Positions 8,192 to 16,800 of a stretch of 64,000 bases of DNA are shown piece after piece; positions within the stretch are counted from its first letter, which is position 1, and each line of letters opens with the position of its first letter. Origin of the DNA: UBA7887 sp964408735 (GTDB lineage: Bacteria; Pseudomonadota; Alphaproteobacteria; UBA7887). The translations under genes were made by a program, and so were the position numbers. The notes beneath the pieces were generated by a model. The model did no database searches, was not told where the DNA came from, and saw only the letters and a program-made list of their open reading frames with translations. The stretch covers positions 1 through 64,000 of the forward strand of contig CAYPAX010000011.1 of NCBI GenBank assembly GCA_964408735.1, given 5' to 3'.

Positions 8192-8611
8192 ATGGAATTC
8201 AGCGGCAGGAAACGCCTGGACGGCGGCATCAACATGGTGCCGCTGATCAACATCGTCTTTCTGCTGCTGATCTTCTTCATGCTGTCGAGCACCCTGGTCA
8301 CCCCCGACAGCCTCGATGTCACGCTGCCCGAGTCCGAGAGCGCGCGCGCGGCCGAGAGCCAGCCCATTGTGCTCATCGTCGACAGCGAGGGCCGCATCGC
8401 CATCAACAATCGGGACGTCCGCGCTGAAGAGGTTGCCGGACGCCTGGCGGGGTTGGCCGAGGCCCATGTCGGGGCGGGCCTGGTGATCAAGGCCGATGCG
8501 GATGCGACATATGCCGATCTTGGCACTTTCCTGCACGCCGCCAAGGGCGCCGGCATCGAGCGCATCGCGCTGGCCACGCGCGAGCCCGGGCCTGAGGAGC
8601 CCGCCCCATGA
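8192..8611 (+). CDS. second ExbD-family subunit, transmembrane Asp replaced by Asn
   Basis: A 139-residue ExbD paralogue with the same layout as its neighbour. The membrane helix reads MVPLINIVFLLLIFFML: codon AAC encodes Asn where ExbD and TolR carry the essential Asp. The periplasmic part (TLPESESARAAES, VLIVDSEGRIAINNRDV, VIKADADATYADL) is a complete ExbD fold, so the gene is not decayed. It lies 4 bases after the first exbD and overlaps tonB by 4 bases. Asp-to-Asn at this site inactivates E. coli ExbD. Since stators of this family contain two ExbD chains, a heterodimer of one active and one inactive chain is a plausible but untested reading. Confidence 0.88.
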   Translation: MEFSGRKRLDGGINMVPLINIVFLLLIFFMLSSTLVTPDSLDVTLPESESARAAESQPIVLIVDSEGRIAINNRDVRAEEVAGRLAGLAEAHVGAGLVIKADADATYADLGTFLHAAKGAGIERIALATREPGPEEPAP

Positions 8612-9966
8612 GCGGCGTTCGCTCGTACGAATTCGTCGCTGCGGCCGTGCTTTCCGGCGTGGTGCATGTGGCCGCCATGGCGGGCGTCATGCTCTATCGG
8701 GTGGCGCCCGACGAGGAAGTGCCGGCGCCGATGGTCTATCTCGAGCTGGCCGCGCTCGACGCCGATGCCTCAGCCGAAGGGCCCGGCGATCCTGCCATGG
8801 CGCCAGCGCCCGATCCGCTCGACGAGACCGCCGAGCCGCTGCCGCCCGATGCCATGGCACCTGTGCCGCTGCCGCCACCGCCACCGCCTGAGCTGGCCGA
8901 GATCACACCGCCCGAAGATCTCGCCGAGCCGCCGCCGCCGGAGCTGACACCGCCACCGCCGGAAGAAGCGCCGATGCCCGAGCTGGCGCCGCCACCGCCC
9001 GAGCTGGCCGAGATCCTACCGCCGGCGGACTTGAGCGAGCCGCCGCCGCCCGACCTCGCACCGCCACCACCCGAGGTGTTGCGCTTGCCGGATCTGGCAC
9101 CGCCGCCCCTGCACGAGCTGATCGATGTGGTTTCGTCGGACGATCTTGACGAGCCACCGCCGCCAGAGCTGACGCCGCCGCCTGAGGTGCTGCGGATGCC
9201 CGATCTGGTGCCGCCGCCGCTACAGGAGCTGGCCGAGGTCGTACCGCCCGAGGATCTGGCTGAGCCGCCACTGCCGGATTTGGCGCCACCGCCGCCTGAG
9301 CGTGCGCCGCTGCCCGAGCCCATTCCGCTCGACCGTCCCGAGCCGCCGCCGTTGGAGCTGGCGGCGCTGCCGCCAGAGCTCGAGCCCTTGCCCGAGATGA
9401 CACCGCCACCACCGCCTCAGGCGCTGCCCGAGACCTTGCCGCCGCCACCGCCGCGGCGCGACGAGCTGGCCGAGCTGCCGCGGCCGCGACCCAAGCCCGA
9501 GCCGCCGGTGCGCCGCGTCGAGACAGCGCCGCCGCCGGTGCCGCTGCCGGTGGCGCAGCCCGAGCGCAGGCCGCCGCCGGTCGAGGAGACTCCGCCGCCA
9601 CCGCGCCAAGTCGCCAGCCTGCCGGCGCCAGTGCCACAACCAGCCCCGCCTGCCGGCCCGTCGCCGGAAGCCATTGCGGCCTATGGCGGCAGCCTGTTCC
9701 AGGCCATCAACACCACGGCAGCGCGCAATTACCCGACCCGGGCGCTACAGCGCAACCGTCAAGGCACAGTACCGGTGCGCCTGACCATCGACGCCGACGG
9801 CGCCCTGCTTTCGGTGCAAGTGCTCGACGACAGCCAGGCCCATTCGAGCCTCGTCAAAGCCGCCGTCAAGGCCGTGCAAAGGGCCGCCCCCTTCCCCGCC
9901 TTCGGCACCGACCTCGGAGGAGGCCAACGCCAGTTCGACGTGCGCATCGTCTACAAGATCCGCTGA
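8608..9966 (+). CDS. tonB: TonB energy transducer with a long repetitive proline-rich region
   Basis: A 452-residue TonB. The N-terminal membrane helix contains Ser16 and His20 (LSGVVHVA), the spacing found in E. coli TonB for coupling to ExbB/D. A Pro/Glu/Leu-rich periplasmic spacer of ~280 residues follows, much longer than usual and including four ~37-residue tandem repeats. The C-terminal TonB domain occupies ~355-452, with YPTRALQRNRQGTVPVRL and a final FDVRIVYKIR strand. The ATG overlaps the previous exbD by 4 bases. A spacer this long would give unusual reach across the periplasm. It is the last gene of the receptor operon. Confidence 0.92.
   Translation: MSGVRSYEFVAAAVLSGVVHVAAMAGVMLYRVAPDEEVPAPMVYLELAALDADASAEGPGDPAMAPAPDPLDETAEPLPPDAMAPVPLPPPPPPELAEITPPEDLAEPPPPELTPPPPEEAPMPELAPPPPELAEILPPADLSEPPPPDLAPPPPEVLRLPDLAPPPLHELIDVVSSDDLDEPPPPELTPPPEVLRMPDLVPPPLQELAEVVPPEDLAEPPLPDLAPPPPERAPLPEPIPLDRPEPPPLELAALPPELEPLPEMTPPPPPQALPETLPPPPPRRDELAELPRPRPKPEPPVRRVETAPPPVPLPVAQPERRPPPVEETPPPPRQVASLPAPVPQPAPPAGPSPEAIAAYGGSLFQAINTTAARNYPTRALQRNRQGTVPVRLTIDADGALLSVQVLDDSQAHSSLVKAAVKAVQRAAPFPAFGTDLGGGQRQFDVRIVYKIR
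8887..9327 (+). repeat. four tandem ~37-residue repeats within tonB
   Basis: About 110-bp in-frame repeats encode the pattern ELAEI-PPEDLAEPPPPEL then PPPPE-x-R-PDLAPPP. Copies begin near residues 94, 131, 168 and 205 of TonB. Copies 1 and 2 are almost identical in layout; copies 3 and 4 have diverged (HELIDVVSSDDLDEPP and QELAEVVPPEDLAEPP). Each unit alternates acidic, helix-prone ELAE segments with polyproline, so the spacer may be a chain of short helices and rigid PPII rods. Confidence 0.75.
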
Positions 9967-9979
9967 GAATTCCGAAGAC

Positions 9980-11377
9980 TCAGCCCTGGTAGTCCATGGC
10001 CAGGTCGCCGTTCGCCGCGCAATAGCCGCCCGGACCCGGAGAGCCCGCAAACTCCGACGTTGCTATGGAGCGCAGAGTGTCCACCCAACCGGGATTGCTG
10101 CTCTCGCGGCTCGATATCAGCCAGGTCACGGCGCCGTGGGGCTCGGCGAAGCCGGTCCAGCGGCATTCCAGGCGGTAGCAGAATTTCACCAGCCGCTGCT
10201 CTCCGCTGTCAGCGGCCAAGGCGGCTCTCTCGTCGTCGCCGAGCGGCGCCGCCGCCAGGCTGGCGGTACAGGCGAGATCGCTCTCTTCGCTGTGGGCGTC
10301 GGCGTTGTCGGGAAACAGCGCCACCAGGCCCTGCTCCGGGGCATCGGAGCGCCAGTGGCCGACCGCGTTCAGCCGCTCCGCCGCGGCCTCGGGGGCAAGG
10401 CCTTCGCTCTCGGCCTGCGCCAGCCAGCCCGAGATCCCTTCGTCGGCCTCCGAGAACACGCCGATCGACGATACCCCCGAAAGGCTCATTACGACTCCGG
10501 TAGCAAGAATTCCGCCCAATCCCGCCGCGACCATTGCCAGCCCCGGGAGTGCCACCGACACAGCCAGCCAGCCATTCGTCGGGCGACCCTTGTCCGCCGC
10601 AGTATCGCCAGCCGCGCGCGTACGCGCCTCGTAAAGCCGGCAATACTGAGCTCTCATTGCCGGCAGGGTCGCCAGAGCCAGAGCCGCTCCGACGAGCACG
10701 AGCAAGGTGTTGGGATAGTTGATGAGCACACCATAGGCACTATCGCCCCAGGAGAGATTGCTCTCCAACGCCAGCTCGCCGACGATATCGCCGACAGCGA
10801 TCAGAGAAAGGGTGCCTACCAGGGAAGCAAATATTGGCACGAATCCAAACAGGAAATCCCACACAAGCATCGGCGGCCGGCCGCGCAAGCCCGGCCAGGT
10901 GGCCAGCCGCCGCAGCATCCTGGAGCGGGGAAAAAGCGCGAATACCAGGGTGGCGAGCGCAAAGCAGCCGGCGGGCAGCACGATCACCAGGATGATCACC
11001 GTTTGGATCATCTCGTCGCGCAACTCCAGGGTTCTGATCGCGCCCCACAGCACCGGGTGGGCAAGGTTGGCGATGGCGACCACGCCGACAAAGGTAACGA
11101 CCGTCAAGGCGAAGGCGGAGCACGCTACCGTCGCCAACGACAGCGCGCCGAGCCATGGCCGCGGCATCTCCGGAAGGGGCGTGTCAGCGTCCGCCGCCGG
11201 CGGCTTGATCCCGTACGGCACCACGATGGCGACGACGAGAGCGAGCACCACATTCACCACGCTGCCGACCATGAAGCCGAGCGCTATCACCGACAACACA
11301 AAGACCGCCAGCACAATGACGGCACTGGCGCCAAGGCCGATGTTGGAAGCCAGAGGCCGCGGATCAGGCAATCGCAT
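9980..11377 (-). CDS. multi-pass membrane protein of unknown function
   Basis: A protein of about 465 residues with about seven predicted membrane helices in the first ~320. Two are near the N-terminus, the second ending in VVAIVVPYGIKPP; the others include LGALSLATVACSAFALTVV, TVIILVIVLPAGCFALATL and LAMVAAGLGGILATGVVM. A C-terminal soluble part of ~160 residues carries several Cys (DLACTAS, KFCYRLECRW, GGYCAANGD). I recognise no family. AAGGA lies 7 bases before the ATG at 11377; an ATG two codons earlier (11383) is too close to it. The gene is convergent with tonB, 13 bases apart, and is the last gene of the reverse group. Confidence 0.75.
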   Translation of the reverse strand: MRLPDPRPLASNIGLGASAVIVLAVFVLSVIALGFMVGSVVNVVLALVVAIVVPYGIKPPAADADTPLPEMPRPWLGALSLATVACSAFALTVVTFVGVVAIANLAHPVLWGAIRTLELRDEMIQTVIILVIVLPAGCFALATLVFALFPRSRMLRRLATWPGLRGRPPMLVWDFLFGFVPIFASLVGTLSLIAVGDIVGELALESNLSWGDSAYGVLINYPNTLLVLVGAALALATLPAMRAQYCRLYEARTRAAGDTAADKGRPTNGWLAVSVALPGLAMVAAGLGGILATGVVMSLSGVSSIGVFSEADEGISGWLAQAESEGLAPEAAAERLNAVGHWRSDAPEQGLVALFPDNADAHSEESDLACTASLAAAPLGDDERAALAADSGEQRLVKFCYRLECRWTGFAEPHGAVTWLISSRESSNPGWVDTLRSIATSEFAGSPGPGGYCAANGDLAMDYQG

Positions 11378-11490
11378 GCGCATATCCTTCTAGGCTTTGC
11401 GATATCGTGGGAGATCGATAACGGCGGCCATCACGGTAGCGGATAGCGAGGGACGCTGTCAGCACTTTCGCTGACCGACTTCAGGCGCTA

Positions 11491-11895
11491 TCAGGCCATG
11501 GCCTGAATTATGTCGGTCCACTCATCGATCGATTTTGCGAACGCACGCGTCGTGAGGCCTTCCAAATAGGCCTGCCCATGATCCGAAATCGCGTGCACGT
11601 GACAGGCGACGCCAACGCGGGTCCGCTGCGGGCCATCCGGCGTGCACTGCACATCGACGAAGGCCACTCGGGAGGCGGGCGTCAGCCTCAGATAGCGCAC
11701 ATGCCATTGCTCGGGCTGCCACAAGAGGCAGGTCCAGAACGTCTTCTCGTCACCCTCTCCGGTGATGAAGAGCATCTCCTCGCAGGCTTCGCCGCTCTCG
11801 GGCCGGATATAGGTGGGGCTCCAGCCCGGCAGCCATGCCTCTTCGCCCTTTGGCGTGAACAACGGGAACGCCTCGGACGCGGAGCGAGGCAGCAC
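11491..11895 (-). CDS. SRPBCC (START-like) family protein
   Basis: A 134-residue product with the START/AHSA1-like pattern FPLFTPKGEEAWLPGWSPTYI and a C-terminal amphipathic helix (AYLEGLTTRAFAKSIDEWTDII). This fold binds hydrophobic ligands, but the ligand here is unknown. The start is uncertain: GTG at 11895 is the first usable codon. Family-like residues (TYSHEI) continue upstream in frame but are closed off by TAG at 11917-11919, directly after an ATG at 11920-11922. An ancestral start may have been lost. The gene is followed by an unknown membrane protein and preceded by a TPR protein on the same strand. Confidence 0.7.
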   Translation of the reverse strand: MLPRSASEAFPLFTPKGEEAWLPGWSPTYIRPESGEACEEMLFITGEGDEKTFWTCLLWQPEQWHVRYLRLTPASRVAFVDVQCTPDGPQRTRVGVACHVHAISDHGQAYLEGLTTRAFAKSIDEWTDIIQAMA

Positions 11896-11940
11896 TATCT
11901 CGTGAGAATACGTTTTCTACATGGATTCAAGGGGACACCC

Positions 11941-12672
11941 TCAGTCGTCGCACTCCAGCTCCGCCAGACGCATCTCGGCCTGCTCTGTGACGATGTTTTC
12001 GTAGGCGTTGTTGGCCGGCAACGTCGCGGCGGCGGTGAGCAGGTCGCGGGCCCGGGGGCAGTAGTCGTCGTCGAGCAGGGTCAGGCCGATGGCGTATTCG
12101 AGATTGACGCCATTATGCTCCGGGGCCAGGGCGTAGGCCTTCTCGAAGGCGGCCAGCGCCCCCTCCTCGTCGGCGTCGTAGAGCATGCTGGCCATGAGGC
12201 TGCCGGCGGCGGCGACGATCTCGGCGTTCCAGGCGCCGATGCTCAACAGCGCCGGCACCATGTTCGGATCCAGCGCCAGGGCCTTGTCCATGGCGTCGCG
12301 GGTCAACCCGGCATAGCCCTCGCTGAGGGCGTCCACCACGCCGATGGTCTGGGCGTAGCGGCCCATGGCATGGGAATGCTGCAAGTGGGCCTGGGGATTG
12401 GCCGCATCCTCGGCCACGGCGCGCTCGGCAAGTTCGACCGCGCGCACGAACAGCGCCTGCTTGTCGTCCTCGGCGGCCAGGTAATAGCCGTGCAGGGCAA
12501 GGGATTCCGCCGCCATGGCCAGGGAGGCGGAGGTCGCGACCGCCTCACCCAGGTCGGCGGCTTCGAGGAAACGCCCCTCGTCGTACGCGGCCTGCACCTC
12601 AGGCGAGACTTGCGCCAGAACAGGCGATGCCGCGAGCATTGCCGCGACGAAGGTGAGAATCAGGGCTTTCAT
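11941..12672 (-). CDS. secreted TPR-containing protein
   Basis: A 243-residue protein with a clear signal peptide (MKALILTFVAAMLAASPVLA, cleavage near residue 20), so it is probably periplasmic. The rest is alpha-helical with tetratricopeptide-like pairs, for example AVELAERAVAEDAANPQAHLQ, AMDKALALDPNMVPALLSIG and AAFEKAYALAPEHNGVNLEYA. Such proteins act as scaffolds; no partner is evident. It starts 3 bases after the stop of the upstream RidA gene, so the two are probably co-transcribed. Confidence 0.8.
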   Translation of the reverse strand: MKALILTFVAAMLAASPVLAQVSPEVQAAYDEGRFLEAADLGEAVATSASLAMAAESLALHGYYLAAEDDKQALFVRAVELAERAVAEDAANPQAHLQHSHAMGRYAQTIGVVDALSEGYAGLTRDAMDKALALDPNMVPALLSIGAWNAEIVAAAGSLMASMLYDADEEGALAAFEKAYALAPEHNGVNLEYAIGLTLLDDDYCPRARDLLTAAATLPANNAYENIVTEQAEMRLAELECDD

Positions 12673-12675
12673 GTC

Positions 12676-13062
12676 TCAGTCCTCCACGACCGCTTCGGCC
12701 TCGATCTCGACTGTCAGCTCGGGCAGCACCAGGGCGCTGATCTCGACCAGGGTCGAGGCCGGCCGCGCATCGCCGAAATAGCGCTGACGGATGGGATTGA
12801 TGCTCTCGCGTTCGGTGATGTCGGTGAGATAGACCACGACCTTGGTGACCTGGTCCGGCGCGCCGCCGGCCGCCCGCAGCACCGTATCGAGGTTTTGCAT
12901 GGCGACCTCGAACTGGCCGACCGTGTCGGCGGGAATGCTGCCGTCCTCGGCAATGCCCACGGTGCCGGATATCCAGATGCGGTCGCCCGCGCGCGTGGCG
13001 TGGCAGTAATGGCTCACCGGCTCGTGCTGACCGGGAACCATGAAACGCTCGATCTTGGCCAT
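12676..13062 (-). CDS. RidA family protein (enamine/imine deaminase-like)
   Basis: A 128-residue protein with the full RidA fold: the IWISGTVGIAEDGSIP strand, QFEVAMQNLDTVLRAAGG helix, VTKVVVYLTDI strand and a C-terminal RYFGDARPASTLVEIS. The Arg in ARPAST matches the Arg that binds the substrate carboxylate in active RidA proteins. RidA hydrolyses reactive enamine/imine intermediates from PLP enzymes, but many family members have other roles. ATG at 13062 follows AGGGGAGG. It is upstream of the TPR gene and divergent from the DUF1045 gene. Confidence 0.88.
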   Translation of the reverse strand: MAKIERFMVPGQHEPVSHYCHATRAGDRIWISGTVGIAEDGSIPADTVGQFEVAMQNLDTVLRAAGGAPDQVTKVVVYLTDITERESINPIRQRYFGDARPASTLVEISALVLPELTVEIEAEAVVED

Positions 13063-13125
13063 TAAGTCCTCCCCTTGGCAGTTGGCGCATCATACCCACC
13101 GACGGCGCAATGCAAAGCGGTTAGC

Positions 13126-13800
13126 ATGCCCGCCATGACACGACGATCGGACGAGCGCTGGGCGGTCTACTTCGTGCCCGAGCCGGACGGGCAGCTGGCA
13201 CAGCTCGGCCAGGCCTGGTTCGCGGCCTATGACCGCACGCCATATCTGGCCTCGCCCCAGCGCTACGGCTTCCATGCCACCCTGAAGGCGCCGTTCCATT
13301 TGCGGGCAGACGCGACGGCGGACGGCCTGCGGCTCAGCGCCCGGCGACTGGCAATGCGTATCGAGCCCGTGGCGCTGCCGGGCCTGCAGGTGGCCGTCAT
13401 GGGCCGCTATCTGGCTCTGATGCCCGAACGCCCCTGCCCGGCCATCGCCGAGCTGGCGCAAAGGCTGGTGGTCGGTCTCAGCTCCTTTCGCGCCCCCGCC
13501 CGGCGGCACTGGACCGGGCTGACGCCGCGCCAGCGCCACAATGCCCGGCAATGGGGTTATCCCTGGGTCGGGCGCGAATACCGCTTTCACATGACCCTGG
13601 CCGGGCCTTTTGCGGGCCGACCGGATGCGGCCTGGCATGCGCGGGCGCGGCGGCATTTCGCGCCGCTCGCCGGGCAGAGCGTGCACATCGGCACGATCTC
13701 GCTTTGCCGGCAGCCGGCGGCCGGGGTGCATTTCTCCGAGGTCGTGCGCCTGCGGCTTGGCGGGGGCTTGCGCAAGGCAGGGTCGCACAGTGTAAGCTGA
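13126..13800 (+). CDS. DUF1045 family protein, 2H phosphoesterase-like
   Basis: A 224-residue protein of the DUF1045 family seen with phosphonate-utilisation genes. The two-histidine hallmark is present twice: HATLKAPF near residue 46 and HMTLAGPF near residue 155. These are the paired H-x-T/S-hydrophobic motifs of 2H phosphoesterases, which open 2',3'-cyclic or other cyclic phosphates. No phn genes are in the window. Instead, a class III nucleotide cyclase begins 50 bases downstream on the same strand. ATG at 13126 was chosen as the first in-frame start; the ribosome site is weak. Confidence 0.8.
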   Translation: MPAMTRRSDERWAVYFVPEPDGQLAQLGQAWFAAYDRTPYLASPQRYGFHATLKAPFHLRADATADGLRLSARRLAMRIEPVALPGLQVAVMGRYLALMPERPCPAIAELAQRLVVGLSSFRAPARRHWTGLTPRQRHNARQWGYPWVGREYRFHMTLAGPFAGRPDAAWHARARRHFAPLAGQSVHIGTISLCRQPAAGVHFSEVVRLRLGGGLRKAGSHSVS

Positions 13801-13850
13801 CGGTCTCTCTCGCCCGGGTTTGGGGAGGGACAGCAGGAGCCATCAACACC

Positions 13851-16800
13851 ATGGCTGAGGCACCAGGGGCAATCAGGGGCTGGCTGGAAGGCCTGGGCCT
13901 CGGTCAGCATGCTGAGGCCTTCGAAGCCCAGGAGATCGATCTCGACGCCCTGGCGGACGTCACCGAAGGCGACCTCAAGGAGATGGGCATTCCCATCGGC
14001 CCGCGCCGCAAGATCCTCAGGGCGATCGCGGAACTGGGAACAGCAGCCCAGACAGCGCCCGCGCCCGCCCGACCGCAGGAAGCCGAGCGGCGGCAGATCA
14101 CAGTGATGTTCTGCGATCTGGTGGGCTCGACGGCACTCTCCGAAAAGCTCGACCCGGAAGACCTCCGTAGCCTTATGCAGGACTACCAGAAGGCCTGCGG
14201 CGGCGTCATAGAGCGCTACGAGGGCCACGTCGCGCAATATCTCGGCGATGGCCTGATGACCTACTTCGGCTGGCCCAGGGCGCATGAGGACGACGCCGAA
14301 CGGGCGGTCAGGGCGAGCCTGGAGATCGTCGAGGCCGTGGGCACGATGGAGCTGCAGGTGCGCATCGGCGTCGCCACTGGCCCGGTGGTGGTCGGCGAGA
14401 CCGGCGCCGGCGACGCGTCCGTGCCGAAGCTTGCTGTCGGCGAAACACCGAACCTGGCCGCGCGACTGCAGGGGCTGGCGTCGGCGGACGAGATCGTCGT
14501 CGGGCCCTCCACGCGGCGGCTGCTGGGTGGCACGTTCGAGCTGGACGATCTGGGCGAGCAGGCGCTGAAGGGCATCGTCGAGCCGGTGCCGGCGCACCGG
14601 GTTACGGGAATCGCCGCCACCGAGGGGCGTTTCGAGGCGCAGCACCAGTACCTCACGCCGCTGGTCGGGCGCGAGGCCGAGATGGCCATGGTGATGGCGC
14701 GCTGGGAGCAGGCATGCGCCGGCGAAGGCCAAGTCATCGTGCTCGGCGGCGAGCCGGGCATTGGCAAGAGCCGGATTACGCAGGCATTCCGCGAGCGTGT
14801 CGAAGATGAACCCCACACGCGCCTGCGCTATCAGTGCAGCCCGTATCACACCAACTCGGCTTTGCATCCGGTCATCGAGCAGATCGAGCGGGCGGCCGGC
14901 TTTACCCGCGACGACGAGCCGGACAACAAGCTCAACAAGCTCGACAAGCTGGAACAGCTCATCCCGAATGGCGCGGGCCGCGCGCTCATCGCGTCTCTCT
15001 TGTCGCTGCCGGTCGAGCGCTATGCCGCGCTGGCGATGAGCCCGCAGAAGCAGAAGGAAGAGACACTGCGGATGCTGGCGGAACAGGTGACGGCGCTGGC
15101 AGCTGACACGCCTGTGCTGCTGATTTTCGAGGACGCTCACTGGATCGACCCGACCAGCCAGGAATTGCTCGACCTGGTGGTGCCGATGGTCGCGGCTCAT
15201 CGCGTGCTCGCTGTGATCACCCACCGTCCCGAATACACCCCGCCCTGGACCGGCCGGGGCCATGTGGCACCGCTGGCGCTCACGCGCTTGGGCCGCGCCG
15301 AGGCCGCGGCGATGGTCGCGCGTGTGTCGGACAAGCCGCTGCCAGACGACGTGCTCGATCAGATCGTCGCCAAGACCGACGGCGTGCCGCTGTTCGTCGA
15401 AGAGTTAACCAAAACTGTTGTCGAAGGAGGTATCCAAACAGCCGACTCGATTCCCGAAACTCTCCAAGACAGCTTGATGGCACGCCTCGACCGCCTGATG
15501 ACAGTCAAAGACGTTGCCCAAACAGCGGCTTGCATAGGCCGAGAGTTCTCCCAAGAGCTTATCGTAGCCGTTTCCCCCCTCGACACTGCTGCCCTTGAAG
15601 ACGCCATCCAACAGCTCGTGACCGCCGAGCTGATATTCCGCGCCGACGCCAACTACGTTTTTAAGCATGCACTTGTCCAAGACGCCGCCTACAACAGCCT
15701 GCTGAGGAGCAAACGCCAGCAGATTCACGGGGTCATCGCTGAGGCTCTGCAAGATCTGTTTTCCGATATCCGTGACATCGAGCCCGAACTCGTCGCACAG
15801 CATTACACAGAGGCCGGTTCCGGCTCGGATGCCATCAGCTGGTGGATCGCAGCAGGCAAGATTGCCATCGAACGCATGGCAATGGTCGAGGCTCTGGCAC
15901 ATCTCGAGCGCGCATTGGCCATCAATGAAAGCCTATCTCCCAATTCGAGGAACGACCGGCAGGAGCTGGAAATACGTAACGCGCTGGGGGTGGCTCATAC
16001 CGCAGTCAACGGGTGGGCGTCGGAAAAGATATTCGAAAGCTTGAGCCCGGCCGTATCGATCGCAAAGCGCCTCAACGATTCCGAGGCTTTGCTGCCGCTC
16101 CTTTGGGGATTGGCATTGAAGGATACATGTCAAGCAAACTTCGATACGGCGCACGGTTGGATTTCGAATATGGTGATGGACACACAGTCCGATCCTATAT
16201 CAAGCCTTGCCATCACTGGGCATAGCATGGGCAGCGGCCTGTATTTCATGAAGGGAGATAATGCCCTGGCGCGATATCACGGTGACCGAGCCATAGCGGA
16301 ATACGACCCAGACCGCCATGGCAGTGTGGTAAGCGTAATAAACCATGACCCACGAATATTTGCGTTGCTTTGGGAAAGTCATTTTCTTTGGGCGCTCGGC
16401 TATCCTGACCAAGCCGCACGGGCGAGCGATGATGCGTTGGAATATGCTCACGAATTGGATCATGTCTTCATGCGCGGCATGGCTCTGACAACGGCCTGCG
16501 GCGCCTATATTTACCGACGCGAGCCAGAGATGGTGCTCCGACGGACAGAAGAAGCCTTGGTCCTGGCGCGCGAGCACGACTTGCCTATCTTCGAGTTTAC
16601 CGCCCGTGAATGGGGCTGCTGGGCATTGTTGCAGGCGGGACGCGCTCGCGAAGCCTACGAGGCAGCCAAGCAGGCAGCAGACGAGTGGGAGGCCATGCAA
16701 GGTCGTATTCAAGTTCCCTTCATGCGGTCGGTAATGTCTCTCGCGCTGGCGGAGATGGGCGAGGTGGAGGATGCGGTCGCTGCTATGGGTGATGCCCTGG

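Noticed and set aside
8687..9674. Several long open frames within tonB on both strands
   Set aside because: They are by-products of the CCG-rich proline repeat; translations are low-complexity Ser/Gly or Ala/Arg runs.
11578..13065. 495-codon forward open frame antisense to the SRPBCC, TPR and RidA genes
   Set aside because: The three reverse genes have recognisable families, a signal peptide and ribosome sites; the forward frame has none of these.
13551..13850. Upstream 100-codon extension of the cyclase protein
   Set aside because: It overlaps the DUF1045 gene in another frame and contains no domain. The SAM domain starts right after the ATG at 13851.
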